From NCBI RefSeq assembly GCF_032268605.1, contig NZ_CP130318.1, positions 749,501-813,500 on the forward strand: 64,000 nucleotides of DNA, written 5' to 3'. Each line of letters starts with the position of its first letter. The stretch's first letter is position 1. Below the pieces are notes generated by a model. That model did not search any database and was not told where the DNA came from. It was given only the letters and a program-made list of their open reading frames with translations. The position numbers and the translations under genes are program-made. This DNA comes from Paenibacillus aurantius. GTDB lineage: Bacteria; Bacillota; Bacilli; Paenibacillales; NBRC-103111. Shown piece by piece: positions 6,535-15,623 of this stretch.

Positions 6535-9500
6535 TTGAGAAAGACGTTAATCGGATTGTTGATTATGGTGGTTCTCCTGGCGGGCTTCCCGCTTTCGAAA
6601 GCACAGGCGTTCCACCAGTTTGTGGTGTGGACGTACGATTACGAGGCGTTCCGCACCTTCGGGGCGAACCAGGAAATCCGGATCTACGAGGGAGCCATGG
6701 AGTACGTGGCCGCCTGCCCCGAGGAGGGGACGGAAGATTTTCTGATGCCCTGGACGGACATCTATATTGTGCCCGCCGGCAGTGTGACCGAGGCGGGACA
6801 GGAGCTTGAGGATGCCGGCGGAGGCAAGCCGAACTCCGTCATGGCGATGACGGCGAGCGGGGTGTTCATCTCCGAGCCGATCGGGTATACGGCTCCTGTG
6901 GGTAAGATCGGACCCGGGAAATATGACCTGGTGTTCGACGAATGCCAGGACGGGAAATACAACCCTTTCGTCGATAAAATCATTAAGAATTCATTCGAGG
7001 TGGATTATTCCAGCTCGGACCCCATTCCTCCCTTGGATTTGACGAAGCTGAAGGAGGATGCGGGCAAGGCCGCCGAACGGTGGGAGAAATACAAGGAGTA
7101 CATGGAGAAGCTCTTTGCGCTCGCCAAAGCCGCCGATGAAAACCGGAATCCGAATGAGAAGTTTGTGGATTTCCTTATGAGGAGCGGCTTGACGGATCCC
7201 CGTAAGGGCACCTTGATCCAGATGGCGAACCAGGCTAAGCATTACGAGGGAATCGCCGACGATCCGCCGGATCCGAATTACCAGCAGGTGACGCCGCTTG
7301 GCAGCCGGCCGGCCTTCGACTTCCTGAGCAACGATCCGCTCGATATCGCCGAAGCAGCGGTCGGCACGGCCGCCGGGACGGAGCAGGCCATCAACCAGGC
7401 GCTCCTGACCTCGCTCGAGCGCTACCAGGGAGCGGACGCCGCGTCTCACGGTCAGTGGGCGCTCTCTCATGTGCGGGCGATCCAGAAGTATGCGAATCTT
7501 CTCGACGCCCAGCTTACGCGCACCAACGCGGCCATGACCCAGCTGTTCCAGGCGCTGGCCGCCGATAAGCGGCCGCTTGACGCGACGGCAGCCGCCCTCG
7601 AGCAGCTGCGGAGCCGGATCGTCAGCACGGGCTTCACGGCGGAGGAGCTCACCCGGCTGAGAAGCCTCGGCTACAGCGATGAGGAGATCGAGCAGGTGAG
7701 GGCCGGGCTTGCGGCTAAAAATTATGTTTTCACCAAAGCGGACTTTATTAATTTCCAATCCGATTTTAAGAACGATAACGGCCAGTTCGGCGCGGATCTC
7801 TATTCTTACGCCGGCTCGTTCATCGCCAACCTGATCGAGACGCTGAAGGAGGATCCCTCCATTCCGGACAAAGATCCGGTTGTCAGCGCAGGCGGACCGT
7901 ACAGCGGAACCGAAGGTAACGCGATTTACTTTAACGCGACGGCGTCCGGCCCTTCGTCCATCTTGAAGTACGAGTGGGATCTCGACGGAGACGGGAGCTT
8001 CAATGATGGGACGGGATCGAACGTCACCTTCACCTACACGCAGCCGTTCCGCGGACTGGCGGGAGTGAAGGTGACGGACAGCGAAGGCTTCAGCCAGGTC
8101 GCGTACTCCCCCGTGGAGATTAGCGAGGCGAACAAACGGCCGGTTCTGACCGCCTACTCGCCGTCCTTCCTCTATGCGGACGGACTTGTCGGCGAACCTC
8201 TTGCCTTTCAGGTAACGGCGGCGGATCCGGAAGGACAGCCGGTCACGGTTCAATGGTATGCGGACGGAGCGCCGGCTGGTACGGGTGCCGCGTATTCGTA
8301 TACCCCATCCACAGCGGGAATTCATATCGTGGAGGCGGAAGCGTCGGACGGTAATCCGTTAGGCGGAACGGTGAGGATCGGCTGGATGGTGACCGCCCGT
8401 GTTCCGCTGCCGGCCGCCGTGCAGCTATCCCAAACGGCACCTGCGGAAGAAGTGGGCAAAGTGCATGCCTTCACCGCATCCGTCACGGATGAGGAAGGAA
8501 AGCCGGTGGCGGGCCTGCCGGTTACGGCGGTGATCACGGGTGCGAACCCGACGACGCTTAGCGCGGTCACCGGCTCCGACGGCAAAGCGGGCTTCACGTA
8601 CACCGGAAGCACGGCCGGAGAGGATACGATCACCGCTTCGGCGGGAGGAATCTCTTCGACACCGCTCAAGCTTCAATGGACGCCGCGGGATACGACGCCT
8701 CCCTCTACCACGGCGGCCCTTACTCCAGCCGTCCCTGACGGGGAGAGCGGGACGTATGCTTCCAGCGTGACCGTGAAGCTTACGGCCGTGGACAACGCAT
8801 CCGGCGTGGCGAAAACGGAATACCGGATCAACGGGGGAGTATGGAAGGCATACTCCGATCCGTTTACGATTGCCGCGAACGGAACGTATGCGGTGGATTA
8901 CCGCAGCACGGACGCGGCCGGCAATGTGGAGGCCGGGCAGAACGTAAGCTTTACGATCCAGCTTCCGCCGGAAGTCCAGGATACAGTTCCTCCCGTCACG
9001 ACGATCGTGCTGGATCCGGCAGGGCCGCAAGGCAGCAACGGCTGGTACACCTCGGCGGTGTCCTTCCGCCTCTCGGCAACGGACGACCGGGCCGGCGTGG
9101 CGAGAACGGAATACCGGATCGACGGCGGGGCTTGGACGGAGTATGCCGGGGCGGCAGCCGTAACCGGGGAAGGCCCCCATGCCGTGGAGTACCGGAGTAT
9201 CGACCATGCCGGGAACCGCGAAGCCGTTCTAACGGCCGCTTTCCGGATCGATACCGGCCTGCCCGTCGTGACAGCCGCCTTTACGCCGGCCGATCCGAAC
9301 GGGACGAACGGCTGGTACACGACGCCGGTTTCCGCGGCCCTCACCGCCTCCGACCCGGTCTCCGGGATCGCTTCAGTCGAGTACCGCATCGATGGCGGAG
9401 CGTGGACGTCCTACGTCAGTCCGGTTGCTTATGCGGAAGACGGCAGCCATACGCTGGGCTACCGCGCGGCGGATAAGGCGGGCCATGTCTCCGAGGGCCA

Positions 9501-12500
9501 ATCGAGCCTCCGGATCGACCAGACGAAGCCGGTGACTGCGGCAAACATCAGTCCGGCTCCCGACAGCCCGGGCGGCCTGTATTCGTCCGACGTTTCGGTC
9601 AGCCTGTCGGTTTCCGACAGCGGCTCCGGCCCGGCGTCTACGGAATACCGGGTGAACGGGGGAGGCTGGACCCCCTACGGCAGCGTGATTTCGTTAACCG
9701 CGAGCGGCTCCTACCTGGTGGAATACCGGAGTACGGACCAGGCGGGGAACCGGGAGGAGCCCCAATCCGTCTCGGTCGAGATCGACAAGAACAGAGCGCC
9801 TCAGGCTTTCTTCAACCCGTCGCCAAGCTGGCGGAATGCGGCGCTTCTCGAGTCGGGGGCGGCCGTCGTAGCGGTGTCCAGTCAATACGACGGGTATCAC
9901 ACTCCGCAGGCCATGCTGGATTACTCGGCGGAACCCTGGTACCCGTGGGCCACATCGGGCATCAACAACCAGTGGGTCCGTTTCAGCCTGGCGGGCGGCC
10001 AAACGTACCTCATCGACCGGGTACAGGTCATGCCCCGGATCGACTATGCCGATCAGCGGGTGAAGGATTTTGAGATCGCGGTTTCCCTGGACGATAAAGA
10101 ATACACGACGGTGCTTCGGGCAACGACCGCGAACAACGGGACGCTGCAGGAATTTATGCTGCCGAAGCCGGTTCTCGCCAAGTATGTGAAATACAGTCCG
10201 CTGTCCCGGCACGGGGCGGCCACCGTCATTTCGACGCAGCAGCTTAAGGTGATGAGCGGGCAGGAAGGCGGAGCCACGGTCACCTTCCAGAACCTGTCCA
10301 CCGACCCCGACGACGATATTTCGGCCTGGAGCTGGGATTTTGGCGACGGAACGAGCAGCACCGAGAAGGCACCGACCCATACGTTCCCGGGTCCGGGAGA
10401 GTATACGGTCAAGCTGACCGCCACCGATGCCACGGGCAAGACCGGAAGCTTCTCGCTGAAGCAGACGGTCTTCGCGCCGGCGGAGCCGGGCTATACCTTC
10501 ACTCCCGCCGTTCCGAATGAAGCGCAGGCCGTGACCTTCACGGACACGACCGCTGTTCCGGGTGGAGGCAAGGTCGTTAAACGGGTGTGGGATTTCGGCG
10601 ACGGTACGGCGAAGGAAACACGCAAAACGGGCGAGCCGGCCGTCGGCCATACGTTTGCGGACAACGGGACGTATTCGGTGACCCTGGAGGCGACGGATGA
10701 CCGGGGACTGGTCTCCCAAGCCATAAAGACGATCACCGTGAACAACGTGAGCCCGTCCATCGGCGCTATGGCGAACCAGTGGGCCGCGAACGGGCAGCGG
10801 GTTGCTTTCAGTCCCGTCATCACCGACCCGGGACGTGATTCACGCACATGCCTGTGGGATTTCGGGGATGGGACCACGTCCACCACGTGCTCCTTCAGCC
10901 ATACGTACCCGATTGTGGCCGACGGGGCGCCGGATGTTACCTATACGGCCACGCTGACGGTGACCGATGATGACGGCGGAAGCACCCAATCGTCCCTTAA
11001 AGTAACGGCTTACGCGCCTTATCTCTACCCGGGATCCGCCATTTCGGCCAATGATCTGTTCTATACCCGGCACTGCACAGCGCCGAATGTGCGCAAAGTG
11101 GAGTTCAGCTATGACGGCGCGAATCAGTTTACCTTGAAGACGCCGGCCACCATTACCTCCACGGCCAAGGCGGACGGACTGATTTTTGCTCCGGACGGGG
11201 ATTTGCTGGTCGGCGGCGCGAACTATCTGTACAAGGTCAACCCGCAAACGGGAGCGACCCTTCAAGCCTCGCCTAACGGCGGGACGGTGTATCACCTGGC
11301 CCTCGACAAGAGCGGAACGAAGGTATGGGCGAGCGGCATTCCGGGCGTCCTGATCGACTTCCCGCTCGAGCCGTTCGGCAAAGGAACCTATCATTCGATC
11401 AAGGGCGATGAGGATTACATCACCTCCATTGCTTTCGACAGCGTGGGGAACGCCTATTACACGAGCAGCGGCGCCGGCGGTAACGGAACCTTTGGGACGA
11501 TCGATCTCGATACCTTCACGACCAAGAGACTCATGAAAGACATTCCTGGGGCACACGGCATGTTCTATGACGTGTACACGGGGGACCTGATTCTGGTGGG
11601 GGATGACCAGATCGCCCAGATCAATCCGGAAACGCGTACGCTGGTTTCGGAGCGTATTTTCCCGGGCCGGATTTTTGACCAGGGCGCGGCGGACGGCAAA
11701 GGGCATATCCTTGTCGCCGACAACAACGGCTATCTTCTGTTCCTGGATTATTCGTATTCGAAGCTGGTCGGCGACCGGCACAATTATGCCACGACGCCTT
11801 ATGTGGAGTCCTGTCTCGATGACGTAGCGCCTCTATCCGGCTTCGGATCCGCTCCTCCGGCCCAGGTTCTGCTTAACCCGGCCGCGGCCGAACGGGAGGT
11901 TGGGGCGACGCATGAGCTTTCCGCAACGGTAAAGGATGCCAAAGGAAACACCATGGCGGGAATGCCTCTCACCCTGGAAGTAACTGGCGCCAACCCCGGC
12001 GTATACACGGCCGTCACGGGGACGGATGGCACGGCGGTGTTCCGCTATACGGGGAATAACGCCGGAGACGATACCCTAATCGCCCGAACGGTCAAAATCC
12101 AGTCCGATCCCGCAGCGGTCAAATGGCTGCCGGCGGACAAAACGCCGCCTGTCACGGAAGCCGCGGTCAATCCGGCTGCACCTAACGGGACGAACGGCTG
12201 GTATGTGACCGGCGCCTCCGTCACCTTAACCGCAACCGATAACAGCTCGGGAGTGGTCAAGACGGAGTACCGGATCAACAGCGGCAGCTGGGCGGATTAC
12301 CAGGGCCCGATTCCGGTAACAGCGGAGGGAACGACGACCGTCGGGTTCCGCAGCACGGACAAGAAAGGGAACGTCGAGGAAGAGAAATCCGTCTCCGTCA
12401 AGCTGGACAAAGGCAAACCGGCAACCACTGCGGTTCTGAATCCGGCGGCACCGGACGGGGCGAACGGGGAATACACCACGAATGTGAGCGTGACCCTGAC

Positions 12501-13302
12501 TGCCTTCGACAGCCTCTCCGGCATCGCAACAACGGAATACCGGATGAACGGAGGCAGCTGGTCCCTCTATACCGGACCGGTCACCGTTTCGGAGAACGGA
12601 GCGTACGCCTTCGACTACCGGAGCACGGATCAAGCGGGGAATAAGGAGGATACACAATCCAAATCCTTCAAGATCGCCAAGACGCCGGTCGTTCTCGATA
12701 CGACTCCTCCGGTGACGACGGCTGTCTATTCCCCATCTTCACCTAACGGAACGGACGGCTGGTACACGACCGACATTACCATTACGTTCACGGCGACGGA
12801 TGATTTAAGCGGCGTGGCCAAGACGGAATACCGGATCAACGGCGGGGCCTGGAGCCTGTTCAGCGGGCCGGTGGCCTTGACGGAGAACGGGATCTACACC
12901 GTAGACTACCGCAGCACGGACCTTGCAGGGAACCAGGAGGCCGTGAAGACGGCCGGGTTCAAGCTGGATAAGACGCCGAAACCGCCGGCCGATACGGTCG
13001 CGCCGGTGACGAAGTATCATTTTGACCCGATCTATGCGGTATCCAGCAAAGGGGTCCGGTACGTCAAGGGGTATAACGTATCCCTGCAGGCGACCGACAA
13101 CACGGGAGGCTCTGGAGTCAAGAGCATCCAATACCGCATCAACGGCGGAGCGTGGAAGACCTATACCGGAACGTTCGTCATCTATGCCGGGGAAACCCAC
13201 ACGGTGGAGTACTTCAGTACCGACCTGACCGGAAACACGGAGAGCCCGATGAACAAAATGGACTTTGACCGGGGTACCTTCACTGGTGCAGGAGCCTATT
13301 GA
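6535..13302 (+). CDS. giant secreted multidomain protein (PKD, Big-1-like, OmpL47 repeats, beta-propeller)
   Basis: About 2255 residues. An N-terminal signal peptide (RKTLIGLLIMVVLLAGFPLS...AQA) precedes a helix-rich domain of unknown family to about residue 440. Next come a PKD-like domain (about 450-535), an Ig-like domain, a Big-1-like domain and four OmpL47-type repeats with TEYRINGG...YRSTD.AGN signatures (to about 1085). Then follow a discoidin-like F5/8C module (about 1090-1245), three PKD domains with WDFGDGT (about 1250-1500), a six- to seven-bladed propeller-like region (about 1500-1770), and a second Big-1-like plus four OmpL47 block. GGGAGG abuts the ATG at 6526, so I prefer the TTG at 6535. 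No LPXTG or S-layer anchor is visible. The role is probably adhesion or surface binding. A lasso-like precursor gene follows at 13379. Confidence 0.85.
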   Translation: MRKTLIGLLIMVVLLAGFPLSKAQAFHQFVVWTYDYEAFRTFGANQEIRIYEGAMEYVAACPEEGTEDFLMPWTDIYIVPAGSVTEAGQELEDAGGGKPNSVMAMTASGVFISEPIGYTAPVGKIGPGKYDLVFDECQDGKYNPFVDKIIKNSFEVDYSSSDPIPPLDLTKLKEDAGKAAERWEKYKEYMEKLFALAKAADENRNPNEKFVDFLMRSGLTDPRKGTLIQMANQAKHYEGIADDPPDPNYQQVTPLGSRPAFDFLSNDPLDIAEAAVGTAAGTEQAINQALLTSLERYQGADAASHGQWALSHVRAIQKYANLLDAQLTRTNAAMTQLFQALAADKRPLDATAAALEQLRSRIVSTGFTAEELTRLRSLGYSDEEIEQVRAGLAAKNYVFTKADFINFQSDFKNDNGQFGADLYSYAGSFIANLIETLKEDPSIPDKDPVVSAGGPYSGTEGNAIYFNATASGPSSILKYEWDLDGDGSFNDGTGSNVTFTYTQPFRGLAGVKVTDSEGFSQVAYSPVEISEANKRPVLTAYSPSFLYADGLVGEPLAFQVTAADPEGQPVTVQWYADGAPAGTGAAYSYTPSTAGIHIVEAEASDGNPLGGTVRIGWMVTARVPLPAAVQLSQTAPAEEVGKVHAFTASVTDEEGKPVAGLPVTAVITGANPTTLSAVTGSDGKAGFTYTGSTAGEDTITASAGGISSTPLKLQWTPRDTTPPSTTAALTPAVPDGESGTYASSVTVKLTAVDNASGVAKTEYRINGGVWKAYSDPFTIAANGTYAVDYRSTDAAGNVEAGQNVSFTIQLPPEVQDTVPPVTTIVLDPAGPQGSNGWYTSAVSFRLSATDDRAGVARTEYRIDGGAWTEYAGAAAVTGEGPHAVEYRSIDHAGNREAVLTAAFRIDTGLPVVTAAFTPADPNGTNGWYTTPVSAALTASDPVSGIASVEYRIDGGAWTSYVSPVAYAEDGSHTLGYRAADKAGHVSEGQSSLRIDQTKPVTAANISPAPDSPGGLYSSDVSVSLSVSDSGSGPASTEYRVNGGGWTPYGSVISLTASGSYLVEYRSTDQAGNREEPQSVSVEIDKNRAPQAFFNPSPSWRNAALLESGAAVVAVSSQYDGYHTPQAMLDYSAEPWYPWATSGINNQWVRFSLAGGQTYLIDRVQVMPRIDYADQRVKDFEIAVSLDDKEYTTVLRATTANNGTLQEFMLPKPVLAKYVKYSPLSRHGAATVISTQQLKVMSGQEGGATVTFQNLSTDPDDDISAWSWDFGDGTSSTEKAPTHTFPGPGEYTVKLTATDATGKTGSFSLKQTVFAPAEPGYTFTPAVPNEAQAVTFTDTTAVPGGGKVVKRVWDFGDGTAKETRKTGEPAVGHTFADNGTYSVTLEATDDRGLVSQAIKTITVNNVSPSIGAMANQWAANGQRVAFSPVITDPGRDSRTCLWDFGDGTTSTTCSFSHTYPIVADGAPDVTYTATLTVTDDDGGSTQSSLKVTAYAPYLYPGSAISANDLFYTRHCTAPNVRKVEFSYDGANQFTLKTPATITSTAKADGLIFAPDGDLLVGGANYLYKVNPQTGATLQASPNGGTVYHLALDKSGTKVWASGIPGVLIDFPLEPFGKGTYHSIKGDEDYITSIAFDSVGNAYYTSSGAGGNGTFGTIDLDTFTTKRLMKDIPGAHGMFYDVYTGDLILVGDDQIAQINPETRTLVSERIFPGRIFDQGAADGKGHILVADNNGYLLFLDYSYSKLVGDRHNYATTPYVESCLDDVAPLSGFGSAPPAQVLLNPAAAEREVGATHELSATVKDAKGNTMAGMPLTLEVTGANPGVYTAVTGTDGTAVFRYTGNNAGDDTLIARTVKIQSDPAAVKWLPADKTPPVTEAAVNPAAPNGTNGWYVTGASVTLTATDNSSGVVKTEYRINSGSWADYQGPIPVTAEGTTTVGFRSTDKKGNVEEEKSVSVKLDKGKPATTAVLNPAAPDGANGEYTTNVSVTLTAFDSLSGIATTEYRMNGGSWSLYTGPVTVSENGAYAFDYRSTDQAGNKEDTQSKSFKIAKTPVVLDTTPPVTTAVYSPSSPNGTDGWYTTDITITFTATDDLSGVAKTEYRINGGAWSLFSGPVALTENGIYTVDYRSTDLAGNQEAVKTAGFKLDKTPKPPADTVAPVTKYHFDPIYAVSSKGVRYVKGYNVSLQATDNTGGSGVKSIQYRINGGAWKTYTGTFVIYAGETHTVEYFSTDLTGNTESPMNKMDFDRGTFTGAGAY

Positions 13303-13330
13303 TCATTTTGAGGGAACAGAAGGAAATAAA

Positions 13331-13359
13331 GGCCTGGGGAAAGACTGACTCCCCGGGCC
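13331..13359 (+). other. GC-rich hairpin between giant gene and lasso-like precursor
   Basis: GGCCTGGGGA pairs with TCCCCGGGCC around a nine-base loop. There is no T-run after it; instead the AGGAGGT site of the next gene follows within five bases. It could stabilise a processed 3' end or tune readthrough into the small gene rather than terminate. Confidence 0.6.
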
Positions 13360-13378
13360 GAACAGGAGGTGAACCGCG

Positions 13379-13531
13379 ATGGAAACACGGGATACAGGAC
13401 GGAACGAGCAGGGCAGAAGGGTTTGGCAGAAGCCGGAGCTGGAAGTGCTGAACGTAAAATACACGGCCTATTGGAGCTTCGAGATCGGGCCGGACGGCTT
13501 TCCCATTAACGTTTGGGTGGACGAAAGCTGA
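13379..13531 (+). CDS. paeninodin-like lasso peptide precursor (orphan)
   Basis: A 50-residue product with ideal AGGAGGT (13364-13370) eight bases before the ATG. Residues 15-29, VWQKPELEVLNVKYT, match the leader of Firmicute lasso precursors: an aromatic residue, then P and L (W16-x-x-P19-x-L21), LExL, and a Thr that would be at position -2 of the cleavage site. Cleavage after A30 would release YWSFEIGPDGFPINVWVDES, a 20-residue core with Asp exactly at core position 9 for a macrolactam ring. Its C-terminal Ser resembles paeninodin, whose terminal Ser is phosphorylated by a kinase. Unusually the core begins with Tyr rather than Gly or Ala. No cyclase (AsnB-like), PqqD-like, protease or ABC exporter gene lies nearby, so maturation would need enzymes elsewhere. 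It follows the giant secreted-protein gene by 76 bases in the same direction. Confidence 0.7.
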   Translation: METRDTGRNEQGRRVWQKPELEVLNVKYTAYWSFEIGPDGFPINVWVDES

Positions 13532-13685
13532 ATACGGAATGTGGCGAATGGATAGCCTGTGCCTTTTCCGGTAACTCTGTTGGAACGAGGCCTCCTTATA
13601 GGCAGTTAACTCAACAGGGAAGAAGAATTCCATTTACAGATAAGGCACCAGGCATAAAGGCGGATAAGGCATCAGGCACAAAAAA

Positions 13686-13719
13686 GGGCCGGCGGGAGTT
13701 CCAAACTCCTTGCCGGTCC
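13686..13719. terminator. bidirectional terminator
   Basis: GGGCCGGCGGGAGTT pairs with AACTCCTTGCCGGTCC. A T-rich tract (TCTTCTTT) follows on the plus strand and TTTTTT on the minus strand, so it can end both the lasso-like precursor transcript and the convergent YpmB-like gene. The 150 bases before it hold no supported gene. Confidence 0.88.
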
Positions 13720-13765
13720 TCTTCTTTGGTGTGGGTCCGCTAAGATCCGTATGGGTCGTTGCCGG

Positions 13766-14311
13766 TCAGTTACCCGTCAGCTTCCACGCCGTCGGGTCCT
13801 GGTACCCTTCCCACAGCAGATCCCCGTTATGAAAATCATACATGAGCATATGCTTCTTATCGCCCTGCTCCTGCACATACCAGATGACCTTGTTGGAGGT
13901 GTAATCGTAGGCGGTCGGATAGATATACCGGATCTGATCCTCGGCAATGCCCTTCTCCTTCACCTTCGCTACAATGCTTTCCTTCGTCACGCCTTCTTTG
14001 TACAGGGCGCTTCCGAAGACCTTGATCGACTTGTCCTTGACAGCGAGCCAAACGGCTTTGGGATTCCCCTCCGCGTCGAAACCGTCGACCATCAGGAATT
14101 CCGGTCCGCCGGACCGCGTCTTCTCTATTTTGCTGGCGCTTGCCAGCAGCTTTTTATCCAGCACATAGGCTCTGGCCTCGCTCTCCGAAGGGAGCGTCAG
14201 CACCGTCTGCGTATCGTTGCGCATCCCGCCCAGAATGAGCAGGTAGACGAGCAGCCCGGTCACGCCGAGAATGGCGAGCAGAATCAGTGTGGCTTTCATT
14301 TTAATATTCAT
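13766..14311 (-). CDS. DUF5590/YpmB-like membrane-anchored protein
   Basis: A 181-residue protein with one N-terminal membrane helix (ATLILLAILGVTGLLVYLLI) and a PepSY-like extracytoplasmic part (SESEARAYVLDKKLL, then FLMVDGFDAEGNPKAVWLAV, then VIWYVQEQGDKKHMLMYDFH). This matches the YpmB family of Bacillales, whose function is poorly known. The frame is open to 14431, but AGGGGGTCAACC sits before the ATG at 14311. It is transcribed convergently with the lasso-like precursor and appears monocistronic. Confidence 0.8.
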   Translation of the reverse strand: MNIKMKATLILLAILGVTGLLVYLLILGGMRNDTQTVLTLPSESEARAYVLDKKLLASASKIEKTRSGGPEFLMVDGFDAEGNPKAVWLAVKDKSIKVFGSALYKEGVTKESIVAKVKEKGIAEDQIRYIYPTAYDYTSNKVIWYVQEQGDKKHMLMYDFHNGDLLWEGYQDPTAWKLTGN

Positions 14312-14469
14312 GGTTGACCCCCTAAAGCATATCCATCCTCCATTGTAGCAAAAGGACGCCGAACCGCACAACGAAATCCCGATAGGGTTTGTGGCGATTC
14401 GTTGACTTTGAGGAGAGGAGGATAACGCCAAAAAGGCCTCCGCGAACGGAGACCTTGCTTGCGTGCCGG

Positions 14470-15240
14470 CTACCGCCGGGTGCGTTTGCGCGTCCGGGTT
14501 AACGGCCGGGAGGCGCCGGTCTTGCGCCGGGCCGGAGCTTTCTTCGTCTTGCTCTTGCGGCGTCTGCGCTTGCCGGTGCCCGTGGTGCTGCCGCCTTCCT
14601 TCACAGCGGCTTTCGCCCCGAAGGAGCCCATGAGCAGCTTCAGCATCGGACCGAACTGCTGCACGTTCTGCACGACCTTCTGAACCTTGCCCATCGTGTT
14701 GATGATGCCGTCGATCCCGCCCATGCGGTCGACCATTGTTTTGAGCTGGGCCATGTTGAAGCCGCTGCCGCCCGCTCCGCCTGCACCGGCTCCCCCGCCG
14801 GGGATAAGCCCTGTGCCCGCTCCGGCACCCGGTGCGCCGCCTCCGAAGAACCCTCCGCCCGGCGCGCCTCCGCCGCCAAAGAAGCCGCCACCCGGCGCTC
14901 CACCTCCGCCGAAGAAGCCACCGCCTGGAGCTCCGCCTCCGCCTCCGAGGAAGCCGCCACCTGGGGCTCCCCCGCTTCCGAAGAAGCCGCCACCTGGGGC
15001 TCCCCCGCTTCCGAAGAAGCCGCCGCCTGGTGCACCACCTCCGCCGAAGAAGCCACCACCTGAAGCTCCGCCTCCACTGCCGAAGAATCCGCCCCCGGGA
15101 GCACCGCCCCCGCCTCCTCCAAAGAACCCGCCGCCTGAACCGGGGGCTAACGCGCGCGTTTGAGCCCTAGCCGGGATGACCTCGGTGTAGGGGGTCTGCG
15201 GGGTATACACTGCTGGTAAGTTAGGTTTCACTGGATTCAC
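14470..15240 (-). CDS. YqfQ/VrrA-like glycine-rich repeat protein
   Basis: A 256-residue protein in three parts. A short N-terminus is followed by about 105 residues of PGGGFFGGGGA-type tandem repeats (about 36-140). The C-terminal part combines a helical stretch (MAQLKTMVDRMGGIDGIINT, then VQKVVQNVQQFGPMLKLLMG), as in Bacillus YqfQ/VrrA, with a highly basic tail of Arg and Lys clusters. YqfQ-like proteins are often spore- or surface-associated and the repeats vary in number between strains; this is family knowledge. The GTG at 15240 follows an AAAAAAGGATC site. The complementary strand is open and proline-rich but is a repeat shadow. Confidence 0.75.
   Translation of the reverse strand: MNPVKPNLPAVYTPQTPYTEVIPARAQTRALAPGSGGGFFGGGGGGAPGGGFFGSGGGASGGGFFGGGGAPGGGFFGSGGAPGGGFFGSGGAPGGGFLGGGGGAPGGGFFGGGGAPGGGFFGGGGAPGGGFFGGGAPGAGAGTGLIPGGGAGAGGAGGSGFNMAQLKTMVDRMGGIDGIINTMGKVQKVVQNVQQFGPMLKLLMGSFGAKAAVKEGGSTTGTGKRRRRKSKTKKAPARRKTGASRPLTRTRKRTRR
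14820..15135. repeat. in-frame glycine-rich coding tandem repeats
   Basis: Imperfect units of about 33 bases (and 24-30 base variants) coding G-G-G-F-F-G-(G/S)-G-G-A-P. Two neighbouring units around 14960-15015 are identical over more than 40 bases, which indicates recent slippage. It is likely a variable-number tandem repeat, as in vrrA of Bacillus anthracis. Confidence 0.85.
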
Positions 15241-15623
15241 GATCCTTTTTTAATTATAATCTATGTGTTAGTCTATGTGGTGGGCGGAAGGTTGGTATGG
15301 ACGATAGCCCGCATTCCCCAAAAAGGGACCGGCATCCGCCTGGGGCGAGTCCCGCTTCATCTGCATCACCCGACGCTTCCCGGTATTCCTTCCTGCTTTA
15401 TATAGCGGGGAAGCGGTAAGAAGCGGAGGGACAGACGCCTACGTGGGGCTTTGGACTTTTGCTTGTATGGCGGTGGAAGCGCAGTGGTATGGGGAAGGAA
15501 TTTAGTGCGCTAACGCTGAAAAATTTTACCGTCATGAACTTCTAAAGCAGGGATTGACGGCGCGGATGTCGAAAAAGAGAACAAACCATCTAATTCATCA
15601 AGCCAATCCGGGAGGATTCTTTC
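15241..15623. other. divergent intergenic region
   Basis: About 380 bases between the YqfQ-like gene (minus) and yerC (plus). A TATAAT-like box for the minus strand lies at 15254-15259. Around 15343-15420 there are GC-rich partial inverted repeats (CCCGCTTCATCTGC... GCGGGGAAGCGG) but no convincing RNA gene. The only other signal is the GGGAGG site of yerC at 15609-15614. Confidence 0.4.

Noticed and set aside
6991-8325. 444-codon minus-strand frame inside the giant gene
   Set aside because: A shadow of GC-rich codons opposite a convincing secreted protein.
13751-14317. Plus-strand frame opposite the YpmB-like gene
   Set aside because: The minus strand has a proper start, a membrane helix and a family match; this one has none.
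14820-15135. CRISPR-like repetitive look
   Set aside because: The repeats are contiguous, in frame and code Gly-Phe units; there are no unique spacers. No CRISPR array was seen in the window.
14687-15163. Proline-rich plus-strand frame opposite the YqfQ-like gene
   Set aside because: It is the complement of the Gly-rich repeat; the minus-strand product has recognised N- and C-terminal parts.
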